40,662 nt of DNA from Alphaproteobacteria bacterium (GTDB lineage Bacteria > Pseudomonadota > Alphaproteobacteria > DSM-16000 > Inquilinaceae). A model generated the notes under the pieces. That model was not told the origin of the DNA. It made no database searches and worked only from the letters and a program-made list of their open reading frames with translations. Numbering within the stretch: position 1 is the stretch's first letter; each line of letters starts with the position of its first letter. The translations under genes and the position numbers were made by a program. Location: NCBI GenBank assembly GCA_028281985.1, contig JANQIU010000136.1, forward strand, positions 1 to 40,662, given 5' to 3'. Below, piece by piece: positions 8,939 through 17,251 of this stretch.

Positions 8939-11179
8939 TCATGTGGCGGCTTTGGGCATGCCGTCCATAACCAGTTCCAGCACAGTCCCGTAGTCGGTCT
9001 TGCCCGACCCCAAGAGCGGCAGCGCGTCCACATTGACAATGATGCGCGGCACCATCAGTTCCGAGTAGCCGAGCCGCTTGGCCTCTTCCAGCAGCAGGCT
9101 CCGCGCCGCATCCGGCCGGTCGGTGACCAGGATCAGGCTCTGTCCCTTGCGGCTGTCCGGCACGGCGACCACCGCATGCCGGTTGTCCGGCCACAGGCTG
9201 GTCGCCAGCTTCTCGACATAACCCAGCGACACCAGTTCCCCGGCAATCTTGGCGAACCGCTTGGCCCGGCCGACGATGGTGACGAACCCGTCCCCGTCGA
9301 TATCCACCACATCGCCGGTATCGTGCCAGCCGTCCTCCGGCGGCTGGATTTCCTGGGGCCGATCGGCGGTCAGGTACCCGGCCATGACATTGGGGCCGCG
9401 CACCCAAAGCCGCCCGCCCCGGTCGATCCCGGGGATCGGCTCAAGCCGGTGCTCGACCCCGGGCAGCAGGCGGCCGACGCTGCCGGCCTTGAAATGCATC
9501 GGCGTGTTGACCGCCAGCACCGGCGCCGTTTCGGTGGCGCCATAGCCCTCCAGAATCCGCACGCCGAACTTGTCCATCCAGACGTTGCGCGTTTCGGTCC
9601 GCAGCGGTTCGGCCCCGGACACCACATAGCGCATCCGGTGGAAGTCGTACGGGTCGGCGTTCTGGGCGTAGGACGACAGGAAGGTGTCGGTACCCAGGAT
9701 GACCGTGGTGTCCGCCGAATAGCACAGCTCCGGGATGACCCGGCTGTGCAGCGGCGACGGGTAGAGGAACACCTTGAACCCGGCGACCATCCCCATCATC
9801 AGGCCCGCCGTCAGGCCGAAGCAATGGAATATCGGCAGCGCGTTGAACATCACGTCGGTGTTGTCGAAGCTGATGCGCGCGGCCACCTGGCGGACATTGG
9901 CCAGGATGTTGTCGTGGGTCAGCACCACGCCCTTCGGCCGCCCTTCGGTGCCCGAGGTGAACAGGATGACCGCCGGATCCTTGGCGGTGGCCCCACGACG
10001 CCGGTAGATGCGGTGGAAGAAGGGGCGCGCCGCCAGCGCGCGCAGCTTGGCGCCGAGGCCGATCTCGGCCCGCACATCCTCCAGGTAGACGATGCCCACC
10101 AGCCGGGAGAGCCGGTCGACCAGCGGGCCGAGATTGGCCTTCTCCACGAAGGCCCGGCTGGTGAACACGGTGCGGATGCCCGCCGCCTCGCAGGCTGCCT
10201 CGATCGATGCCGGCCCGGAGGTGAAGTTGATCATCGCCGGCACCCGGCCGGCCATATGACAGGCCAGGAAGCTGACCGCCGCGCCATTGGCGTTCGGCAA
10301 CATCAGGCCCAGGACCTCGCCGGGCCGGCTGCGCCGGGCCAGCGGGCCGGACAAGGCCAGGATGCCGACCAGCAACCGGTTGTAGGTCAAGGTCGTGCGG
10401 GTCATGTCCTCCAGGACAATCGCCTTGCCGCCCCGCATCTGCCGTGCCGCCAGCAACGCGTCCAGCAGCGTCGGCCCCGGGAAAGCCGTGGCGAACCGGG
10501 CATCGGCCAGGGCGTCGTAGAGCTGCCGGCCCAGATCGCGGCGATGGGCCGAACCGTTGCGCGTCGCCGGCGCGGTCAGGCGGCGCGGCGACTGGATGTC
10601 CAGGTCAATCCGCGGAAAACGGCGGCGCGGCACCTTGCCGTCCAGATCGGTGAAGCTGGTGAACTGGGTCCCGTGGATCCAGACCGGGACCAGCGCGGCG
10701 CCGGTCCGCTGGGCGATCACCGCGGCACCGTCATACACCTTCATCATGCCGCCGGTGCTGGAGATCCGCACCTCCGGGAACAGGATGCACCGCCGTCCCT
10801 GGCTGACCGCGTGGATCAGATCCTTCAGGGCGAAGGGATTGCCGTGGTCGATGGGGACCAGTTCCACCAGCAGCGACAGGGCACGGATGTGCCATTTGCG
10901 CGCGGCGTCGGTGGTGACGACAAGGATCGGGCGACCCGGCAGGAATGCCGCCAGGAGCGGCGCGTCAAGCCGGGACAGATGGTTGGCGACGATGACTGCT
11001 TTGGGCCCGGCCGCGGCAAGGTGGGCGAGCCCCCGCACCCGCACCCGGTAGAACAGCCGGAAGTAGCTGGCCAGGACCAGCCGGACGACGGCGGCGATCG
11101 CCAGCCGCAGCCGCAGCATCGATCGCGATCCGCTTCGGTCGGCGGCCCTTGCGGTGGCAGTCTGTGCTGTATCGCTCAT
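8939..11179 (-). CDS. Bifunctional acyltransferase / acyl-[ACP] synthetase (Aas-like)
   Basis: This inner-membrane enzyme of about 746 aa re-acylates lysophospholipids. An N-terminal PlsC-type acyltransferase (about 30-250) has the H-x4-D motif NHLSRLD (H67, D72) and the block FPEVRISSTGGMMKVYDGA. This block aligns by eye with FPEGRITTTG of E. coli Aas, except that Gly of FPEG is Val here. A C-terminal AMP-binding domain (about 270-740) has LFTSGTEGRPKGVVLTH and GYGATETAP. E. coli Aas is 719 aa, so the length fits. The ORF track begins at 11320, but that extension is Arg/Pro-rich and overlaps the upstream gene; ATG 11179 (MSDTAQ) is preferred, with only a weak ribosome site. No LplT-type flippase is adjacent. 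Confidence 0.88.
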   Translation of the reverse strand: MSDTAQTATARAADRSGSRSMLRLRLAIAAVVRLVLASYFRLFYRVRVRGLAHLAAAGPKAVIVANHLSRLDAPLLAAFLPGRPILVVTTDAARKWHIRALSLLVELVPIDHGNPFALKDLIHAVSQGRRCILFPEVRISSTGGMMKVYDGAAVIAQRTGAALVPVWIHGTQFTSFTDLDGKVPRRRFPRIDLDIQSPRRLTAPATRNGSAHRRDLGRQLYDALADARFATAFPGPTLLDALLAARQMRGGKAIVLEDMTRTTLTYNRLLVGILALSGPLARRSRPGEVLGLMLPNANGAAVSFLACHMAGRVPAMINFTSGPASIEAACEAAGIRTVFTSRAFVEKANLGPLVDRLSRLVGIVYLEDVRAEIGLGAKLRALAARPFFHRIYRRRGATAKDPAVILFTSGTEGRPKGVVLTHDNILANVRQVAARISFDNTDVMFNALPIFHCFGLTAGLMMGMVAGFKVFLYPSPLHSRVIPELCYSADTTVILGTDTFLSSYAQNADPYDFHRMRYVVSGAEPLRTETRNVWMDKFGVRILEGYGATETAPVLAVNTPMHFKAGSVGRLLPGVEHRLEPIPGIDRGGRLWVRGPNVMAGYLTADRPQEIQPPEDGWHDTGDVVDIDGDGFVTIVGRAKRFAKIAGELVSLGYVEKLATSLWPDNRHAVVAVPDSRKGQSLILVTDRPDAARSLLLEEAKRLGYSELMVPRIIVNVDALPLLGSGKTDYGTVLELVMDGMPKAAT

Positions 11180-11276
11180 AGCTGATGCCCGACCTGCGCC
11201 GGATCGGTCCGGACGGTCGGTCCCTGGGGTAGGTGAACGAATCGCCGCCTCAGTGCGGCGCGGCGGATCGGCGTCG

Positions 11277-11969
11277 TCAAGACCGGGCTGCCCCGAACTG
11301 CCGGGTCGCCGGGCGGCCATCGCCGACCGCCTGGTCCAGCAGCGTCAGGCGGGCTTCGGCGTCCAGCAGGCGCGCGCGGCCGGCCTCCCATCGCTTCTTG
11401 GCGAAGTCCTCGGCGACGGCCGACAGCGTCTGGCTGGCCCGTTCGGCGGTTTCGCGGTCCAGGCTGCCGGCCTCCTGCGCCTTGATCATGGCCAGCGCAA
11501 CCGCCTCGACATGCTCCAGATGATGGCGCAGCGATTTCCTCAGGCGGCGGGCCGCCACCGGGCTCTCGGCCGCCTGCAGCACCAGGGCGCGGCCAGCGCG
11601 GGCGATGCGTTCCAGCGCCGCCGACAAGGCCGGGTCGCGCAATGTGTGGGCGGCCTTGTAGATGTGGCGAACCCGTTCCGCCGCCTCTTCCAGTTCGCCG
11701 GTCAGATGCGCCATCGACGCCTGTTCGCGGGCCATGTCGGCCGACCCGTCATAGCGCTCGTGGTCACCGACATCGAGGATGCGCCGGACGGTGCGGGCAC
11801 CGGCCTTCACCACGCGCACGGCGATGGCGATCACCGTGCCGACGACGAAGACGATGCCGCCCAAAATGACGGCCAGGATGGTGAAGATCGTGCCGAAGGC
11901 ATCCGCCAGCAGCGAGATCCCGACCAACAACCCGACGAAGATCGCTGCGGCGATCAAGCCCGTACGCAC
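11277..11969 (-). CDS. Membrane-anchored helical protein of unknown function
   Basis: I do not recognise this 230 aa protein. It starts with GTG behind a GGGTGGGGGC stretch. Two hydrophobic segments (about 3-25 and 30-53) are followed by a charged region and then about 150 residues of Ala/Arg/Glu-rich predicted helix, likely coiled coil, with no cysteine or catalytic motif. The topology suggests a membrane hairpin with a cytosolic helical tail. It lies 97 nt upstream of the Aas-like gene on the same strand, so a shared transcript and an envelope role are possible, but this is inference only. Confidence 0.75.
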   Translation of the reverse strand: MRTGLIAAAIFVGLLVGISLLADAFGTIFTILAVILGGIVFVVGTVIAIAVRVVKAGARTVRRILDVGDHERYDGSADMAREQASMAHLTGELEEAAERVRHIYKAAHTLRDPALSAALERIARAGRALVLQAAESPVAARRLRKSLRHHLEHVEAVALAMIKAQEAGSLDRETAERASQTLSAVAEDFAKKRWEAGRARLLDAEARLTLLDQAVGDGRPATRQFGAARS

Positions 11970-12038
11970 GCTATGCCCCCACCCTGCAACCGGATAACCG
12001 CTCCGCTGCGGTACCGCTCATATTTGCCCGTGGTGGGT

Positions 12039-12647
12039 CTAATGCAATCGCTTCTGCCCCTTTTTTGGGCGGTTTGTCGTGGTTTGCGCTGGTTTGGCAA
12101 TGGCATCGCGGGTCACCGGCCGCCACTGCCCGGGTATCAGGTCTCCTAGGAACAGGTCGCCGATGGCGACGCGGACCAGCCGCAAGGTCGGATGCCCGAC
12201 GGCAGCCGTCATCCGACGGACCTGGCGGTTGCGGCCTTCGGTCAGGGTCAGGCGCAGCCAACTCGTCGGGACGGATTTGCGATGGCGGATCGGCGGGTCG
12301 CGCGGCGGCAGGTCCGGTTCACCGTCCAGCAGCACAACGCCGCATGGCCGTGTCGGGCCATCGGTCAGCGTCGGCCCCGCCGCCAGAGCCGCCAGGGCCG
12401 CCGGGTCCGGCACCCGCTCGACCTGGGCCAGATAGGTCCGCGGGTGTCGGTGCTTGGGGTCCAGCAGCCAGGCGATGAACGGCCCGTCGTCGGTCAGCAA
12501 CAGCAGCCCTTCGCTGTCCCGATCCAGCCGGCCGGCGGGATAGATCCCCTTGGGCAGGCCGAATTCCGCCAGCGACCGGTGCCCAGCCTCGGAGCGAAAC
12601 TGGCTCAGCACGCCGAAAGGCTTGTTCAGGGCGATGTAGCGGGGCAC
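12039..12647 (-). CDS. rluE: 23S rRNA pseudouridine synthase, RluE-like (RsuA family)
   Basis: This 202 aa enzyme isomerises a uridine in rRNA. GRLDRDSEGLLLL carries the catalytic Asp (D42), and GRNRQVRRM is the family C-terminal motif. Several blocks match RluE closely: NKPFGVLSQF, IYPAGRLDRDSEG and PPIRHRKSVPTSWL. E. coli RluE modifies U2457 of 23S rRNA in helix 89. There is no N-terminal S4 domain, as expected for RluE. It starts 9 nt after the stop of the L16-hydroxylase-like gene, so the two ribosome-modifying genes form an operon. Confidence 0.9.
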   Translation of the reverse strand: MPRYIALNKPFGVLSQFRSEAGHRSLAEFGLPKGIYPAGRLDRDSEGLLLLTDDGPFIAWLLDPKHRHPRTYLAQVERVPDPAALAALAAGPTLTDGPTRPCGVVLLDGEPDLPPRDPPIRHRKSVPTSWLRLTLTEGRNRQVRRMTAAVGHPTLRLVRVAIGDLFLGDLIPGQWRPVTRDAIAKPAQTTTNRPKKGQKRLH

Positions 12648-12656
12648 GGCCCGGGA

Positions 12657-13832
12657 TCACGCAGGATCGCTGTCCGGATCGGTCACATAGACCGTACCGT
12701 CGTTCACCAGCCGCAGCAGCAACGTGGCAATGGCCGGCCGGGCCAGCCAGTCCGTCACCGTCGCACCCGGAATGCGCCGGCGCCGGCAAAGCTCCCTGGC
12801 CGCGGCGGCCGTGGCGGCGTCGCAGTCGATCGGAACCCCGTCGGCGAACAACACCACCCCAGGTCCGTCTTCAAAGAACGCCAGCCGCGACCCTTCGTTG
12901 CGGCGCAATTCGGACCCCGCCACAGCCAAGGCCCCGCGCAGATCGTCGAGGTCAAGGCAGGTTTCCGGCGGACGGGCGGTCTCCGGCTCGCGCGGTTCGG
13001 TCATATGGCTGCCGAACCAGGTGGCGACGACCCGGGGATCGGCCATCCGGTCCTGCACCAGGGCCCGCAGCACCTGGACGGTGCTGGCCGATATCTCCCC
13101 GGCATCGCCGGGGTCGGCCATCCGGGCGTCCCGGTACCGGTCGTCTTCGGTCAGCCCCGCCGCCACGGTGTCGGCCAGTCCGGTCAGGATTTCCGACGCG
13201 CTCGGCGCCCGGAAGCCGATGGAATAGGTCAGTCCCGGCGCCAGCGCCACGCCGTCATGGGCGATGCCCGGCGGCAGGTAGAGCATGTCGCCCGGCTGCA
13301 GCACGTGGTCTTCGGTCTCATCGAACGCCGCCAGCAGCCGAAGCGAGGGATGGTCGCGCAAGGGACTGTCCACCGTACAGCGCTGGCCAAGGCGCCAGCG
13401 CCGGGCGCCCCGCGCCTGCAGCAGAAAGACGTCGTACTGGTCGTAATGCGGCCCCACGCCGCCGCCGGCCGGGGCGTAGCTGATCATGATGTCGTCCAGC
13501 CGCCAGCCCGGCAGGAAGTTGAACCGGTCCAGAAGATCGGCGACCGCCGGCACCCACCGGTCCACCGACTGAACCAGCAGGGTCCAGCCGGTTTCCGGTA
13601 ACGCCTCGAAATCGGCTTCCCGAAACGGCCCGTCGCGCACCTCAAACGGGACGGTGCCACCTTCGGCCAGCACCAGGCGGCTTTCCACCCCGTCCTCGCA
13701 GGCCAGCCCGGCCAGTTCCTCCGGTGACAGCGGCCCGGCGAAACCCGGCACCGCCTGCCGGATCAGCGCCGGTTCCCGCTGCCAGTGATCGGCCAGGAAA
13801 CGGGCGACGCCCAGACCGCCGAGGACGGTCAT
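12657..13832 (-). CDS. roxA: Ribosomal protein L16 arginine hydroxylase-like JmjC/cupin oxygenase (RoxA/YcfD)
   Basis: This is a 2-oxoglutarate/Fe(II) oxygenase of 391 aa (E. coli YcfD is about 373). The iron-binding triad is visible as H129-x-D131 in GPHYDQYDVF and H192 in LPPGIAHDG. The blocks PGWRLDDIMISYAPAGGGVGPH and TYSIGFRAP match the YcfD pattern residue by residue over long stretches. E. coli YcfD hydroxylates Arg81 of L16. The C-terminal winged-helix-like part is retained. It is the upstream gene of a two-gene unit with the RluE-like synthase, 9 nt apart, which fits a ribosome-maturation role. Confidence 0.9.
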   Translation of the reverse strand: MTVLGGLGVARFLADHWQREPALIRQAVPGFAGPLSPEELAGLACEDGVESRLVLAEGGTVPFEVRDGPFREADFEALPETGWTLLVQSVDRWVPAVADLLDRFNFLPGWRLDDIMISYAPAGGGVGPHYDQYDVFLLQARGARRWRLGQRCTVDSPLRDHPSLRLLAAFDETEDHVLQPGDMLYLPPGIAHDGVALAPGLTYSIGFRAPSASEILTGLADTVAAGLTEDDRYRDARMADPGDAGEISASTVQVLRALVQDRMADPRVVATWFGSHMTEPREPETARPPETCLDLDDLRGALAVAGSELRRNEGSRLAFFEDGPGVVLFADGVPIDCDAATAAAARELCRRRRIPGATVTDWLARPAIATLLLRLVNDGTVYVTDPDSDPA

Positions 13833-13884
13833 ACCGGATGCAGCAGGCGCAGGGGAGGCAGGCGCCTCGAGACCGACGGCGCGG

Positions 13885-14562
13885 TCAGACGGCCACCGGC
13901 TCGGGGGACAGGATCGTCTGGCCGGTCTTGGCCCAGTCGGCCAGGAACGCCTCCAGACCCTTGTCGGTCAGGGGGTGCTTGTACATCTGCCGGATCACCG
14001 ATGGCGGCATGGTGGCCACATGGGCGCCCAGCTTTGCCGCATCGACCACATGGCGCATACCGCGGACCGAGGCGACCAGGACTTCAGTCTTCAGATGATC
14101 GTACTGCTTGTAGATCGTGACGATCTCGGCAATCAGGTCCATGCCGTTTTCGCCGATATCGTCCAGCCGACCGACAAAGGGTGAGATGAAGGTGGCGCCC
14201 GCCTTGGCGGCCAGCAGCGCCTGCGCCGGGCTGAAGCACAGCGTCACATTGACCATGGTGCCGGCGTCGGACAGCGCCTTGCAGGTCTTCAGCCCGTCGG
14301 GCGTCAACGGCACCTTGACGGCGACATGCGGCGCGATCTTCGCCAGCAGGCGGCCTTCGGCCAGCATGGTCTTGTAGTCGGTGGCGGTAACCTCGGCGCT
14401 AACCGGGCCGTCTACCACCTCACAGATCTCGGCGATCAACGACTTGAAGTCGCGGCCGGACTTGGCGACAAGCGACGGGTTGGTCGTCACACCGTCCAGC
14501 AGGCCGGTGGACGCAAGGTCACGGATTTCGGCGATATCCGCCGTATCGACAAAGAACTTCAT
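13885..14562 (-). CDS. Transaldolase / fructose-6-phosphate aldolase family (TalC/Fsa-like)
   Basis: This cytosolic class I aldolase fold enzyme is 225 aa, the size of the short TalC/Fsa subfamily. Key blocks are [22 protein letters not shown], the Schiff-base lysine K83 in [12 protein letters not shown], and [12 protein letters not shown]. The family transfers dihydroxyacetone (transaldolase) or cleaves fructose 6-phosphate; sequence alone does not separate these well. The ORF track extends to 15621, but that part is antisense to the thioredoxin-NHL gene. ATG 14562 with GGAG 8 nt upstream is the real start. It is divergent from the thioredoxin-NHL gene with about 110 nt between. Confidence 0.92.
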   Translation of the reverse strand: MKFFVDTADIAEIRDLASTGLLDGVTTNPSLVAKSGRDFKSLIAEICEVVDGPVSAEVTATDYKTMLAEGRLLAKIAPHVAVKVPLTPDGLKTCKALSDAGTMVNVTLCFSPAQALLAAKAGATFISPFVGRLDDIGENGMDLIAEIVTIYKQYDHLKTEVLVASVRGMRHVVDAAKLGAHVATMPPSVIRQMYKHPLTDKGLEAFLADWAKTGQTILSPEPVAV

Positions 14563-14676
14563 GATCAATCTCCAGCCCCTTGGATTTTGCTCCACGATAG
14601 TGCCCAAGCCCGCGCGAGGAAAGGCGTGCGGCCGCAAACCTGCCGCCCGCGCCGGGCGGGGCGACGGACCGTGACC

Positions 14677-16179
14677 ATGGGCGCGAACGTGCCGCCGGTG
14701 CGGGCACCGGAGATCGACCGGCCCGGCCTGACATGGCTGAACATCGACAAGCCGCTTTCCCTGGGCGACCTGAAGGGGCGCCTGGTGATCCTGGATTTCT
14801 GGACCTTCTGCTGCGTGAACTGCCTGCATGTGCTGCCGGCATTGCGGCGCGTCGAAGAGGCGTTTCCGCAGGATGTCGTGGTGATCGGCGTGCATTCGCC
14901 GAAGTTCGCCGCGGAGAAGGATCCGGCGGGCGTGCAGCGGGCGGTAGCCCGCTATGCCATCACCCATCCGGTGATCCACGACCCGGACATGCAGCTCTGG
15001 CGGGCCTACGCGGTGCGGGCGTGGCCGACGCTGGTGTTCGTGTCGCCGGCCGGCCGGGTGGTCGGGCACGCGCCCGGCGAGCCGGACACCGGCAAGCTGC
15101 TGCAGGCGGTCGAAAGGCTGCTGGCCGAGGCGCGGGACGGCGGCACGCTGTCGCCCCAGCCGCTGGCGCTGACGCCGGCCGTCGAACCCTCCGGCGACCT
15201 GCGCTTTCCCGGGAAGGTCAAGCCCGTGCCGGGCCGGCGCCGGCTCAGGCCGCTGCGGCGCTGGGCAGTGGCCGATGCCGGTCACCATCAGATCGTACTG
15301 CTCGACGACCGCGGCCGGGAAACCGGACGCTTCGGGTCCGGGGAACCGGGGCTGGCCGACGGCCCTGCGGCGACCGCCCGCTTCACCGACCCCCAGGGCC
15401 TGATCGCCACGGCGGACGTCATCTACGTTGCCGACACCGGCAATCATGCGATACGGGCCATCGATCTGGCGACCGGCGACGTCGCGACCCTGGCCGGGAT
15501 CGGCCGGCGGGGCCGTGCCCTGACCGGCCGCGCCACGCCGGGCGACCGGACCGCCCTGGCGTCCCCCTGGGACCTGGCGATCCGCGACGATACCGTGTTC
15601 TTCGCCAATGCCGGGACGCATCAGATCGGCGCCTTAGACCGGGTGTCGGGCACCGTGGTCCGGCTGGCCGGCAATGGCGGGGAAGGCCTGGTGGACGGCG
15701 CTACGGAGACCGCCCAGCTGGCCCAGCCCAGCGGGCTGGCCCTTTCTGCCGACGGTCAAAGCCTGGCCTTCGCCGACAGCGAGACGTCGTCGGTCAGGAT
15801 GCTGGGCCTGCGGCGGATGCAGGTCACCACGCTGGTCGGCACCGGGCTGTTCGACTTCGGCCACGTCAACGGGCGGTTGGATGATGCGCGCCTTCAGCAC
15901 CCGTTGGGCGTCGCCATGGACCGGGATGGAACCCTCCTGGTCGCCGACAGCTACAACCATGCGATCCGCCACATCGACGTCGCCGCGGGCACGGTCACCG
16001 ATTTCGACGGCGGCACCTACACCTGCCAAGATCCGGTCTGCCTGCCGTTGGGCGAACCGGCCGGGATCTGGGTCGACGCCGGGGCGCGCCGGGCGCCGGT
16101 CCTGCTGTCCGACACCAACAACCATCGCATCCTGGCCTTCGACCGGGCCGGGCGCACCTACCGGACCTGGGCGTCCTGA
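14677..16179 (+). CDS. Thioredoxin-like / NHL-repeat protein (NHLRC2-like)
   Basis: This protein of about 500 aa joins a thioredoxin-like domain (about 15-150) to NHL beta-propeller repeats (about 175-495). The redox motif is [13 protein letters not shown], with a CxxC at C46/C49 preceded by a second Cys, as in human NHLRC2 and its bacterial relatives. Propeller blades show repeats such as [40 protein letters not shown] and [13 protein letters not shown]. No signal peptide is seen, so it is probably cytosolic. ATG 14677 is chosen; in-frame GTG at 14671 is an alternative. The partner and substrate are unknown. It is not obviously in an operon, since the next gene is convergent 7 nt away. Confidence 0.88.
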   Translation: MGANVPPVRAPEIDRPGLTWLNIDKPLSLGDLKGRLVILDFWTFCCVNCLHVLPALRRVEEAFPQDVVVIGVHSPKFAAEKDPAGVQRAVARYAITHPVIHDPDMQLWRAYAVRAWPTLVFVSPAGRVVGHAPGEPDTGKLLQAVERLLAEARDGGTLSPQPLALTPAVEPSGDLRFPGKVKPVPGRRRLRPLRRWAVADAGHHQIVLLDDRGRETGRFGSGEPGLADGPAATARFTDPQGLIATADVIYVADTGNHAIRAIDLATGDVATLAGIGRRGRALTGRATPGDRTALASPWDLAIRDDTVFFANAGTHQIGALDRVSGTVVRLAGNGGEGLVDGATETAQLAQPSGLALSADGQSLAFADSETSSVRMLGLRRMQVTTLVGTGLFDFGHVNGRLDDARLQHPLGVAMDRDGTLLVADSYNHAIRHIDVAAGTVTDFDGGTYTCQDPVCLPLGEPAGIWVDAGARRAPVLLSDTNNHRILAFDRAGRTYRTWAS

Positions 16180-16186
16180 CAGCCGG

Positions 16187-17251
16187 TCACGCCGGCAGCA
16201 GCCAGCCGTCGTCCACCGCGACCCGGATCTCCGCGCCCACGGGCGGCGGCTCGGCCGCGACGCGCAGCGTCAGGGTCCGCTGTGGATCCGCCGAAGGGCG
16301 CAGGTGCACTGTGGTGCTGGCACCGTGAAAGGTATGCCTGGCGACGGTGGCCGGCAGGCCCGCCTCACCCTCGGCCGCCAACCGAAGCCCTTCCTGGCGA
16401 AGGCAGGCGCTGGCCGGGCCGGCCGCAGTGCCTTCCGGCGCCCGCAGATGCACGGGCGTGCCCCAGAGATCCGCCGTGCGTCGGCCGTCGGCCGAGGCTG
16501 ACCCGTTCAGCGTCACCGGCACCACCATGCCGCGGCCGACGAACTCGGCGACCATGGCGGTTTCCGGCGAACGGTAGAGGGTGGCCGGGTCGCTGAACTG
16601 CTGGACCACGCCACGGTCCATCACGGCGATCCGGTCGGCCAGCGCCATCGCCTCGGCCTGATCGTGGGTGACGTAGACCATGGTGGCGCCGGTGGCCCGA
16701 TGGAACCGGCGAAACTCCTCCTGCATGCTGTCGCGCAGATGGACGTCCAGATTGGCCAGCGGCTCGTCCAGCAGGACGACCGCCGGCTCCATGGCCAGGC
16801 AGCGCGCCAGGGCGACCCGCTGGCGCTGACCGCCGCTCAGCGCCGCCGGGCGGCGTTCGGCCAGATGCGCCATGCCGACCGTTTCCAGGGCGCGGGCGAC
16901 CCGGGCCCGGCGCTCGGCCCCCGACAGCCGCCGCACCTTCAGGGCGAAGCCGACATTTTCCGCCACCGTCATATGCGGCCACAGGGCATAGGCCTGGAAC
17001 ACCATCCCAACCCGCCGCCGCTCGGGCGGGACATGGCCGCCATTGCCCGAAACGACCCGGTCGTCGAAGGCCACGGTGCCCTCGTCGGCCGGCTCGAACC
17101 CGGCCAGCAGGCGCAGCAGCGTGGTCTTGCCGCAGCCGGACGGCCCCAGAAGGGCGACGAGGGTTCCGGCCGCTATCGTCATCGAGACCCGGTCCACCGC
17201 CCGGGTCTGGCCGAAGACCCGGCTGACCCGGTCCAGTGTCACGCCTGCCAT
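16187..17251 (-). CDS. ABC transporter ATPase, FbpC/PotA-like
   Basis: This 354 aa ATPase belongs to the Fe3+/spermidine/2-aminoethylphosphonate group. It shows Walker A GPSGCGKTT, signature LSGGQRQR, Walker B VVLLDEPLANLD, H-loop VTHD and a C-terminal TOBE-like region (about 270-354). The start overlaps the permease stop by 13 nt, so the two are translationally coupled. It powers the importer made with the next two genes upstream. Confidence 0.92.
   Translation of the reverse strand: MAGVTLDRVSRVFGQTRAVDRVSMTIAAGTLVALLGPSGCGKTTLLRLLAGFEPADEGTVAFDDRVVSGNGGHVPPERRRVGMVFQAYALWPHMTVAENVGFALKVRRLSGAERRARVARALETVGMAHLAERRPAALSGGQRQRVALARCLAMEPAVVLLDEPLANLDVHLRDSMQEEFRRFHRATGATMVYVTHDQAEAMALADRIAVMDRGVVQQFSDPATLYRSPETAMVAEFVGRGMVVPVTLNGSASADGRRTADLWGTPVHLRAPEGTAAGPASACLRQEGLRLAAEGEAGLPATVARHTFHGASTTVHLRPSADPQRTLTLRVAAEPPPVGAEIRVAVDDGWLLPA

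Noticed and set aside
9176-11185. 669-codon plus-strand ORF
   Set aside because: It is antisense to the Aas-like gene and has shadow-like composition (many Gln, Arg, Pro, His).
12192-13601. 469-codon plus-strand ORF
   Set aside because: It is antisense to the RluE-like and RoxA-like genes, with no recognisable domain.
14563-15621. N-terminal extension of the transaldolase ORF
   Set aside because: It is antisense to the thioredoxin-NHL gene. The family start and a good ribosome site are at 14562.
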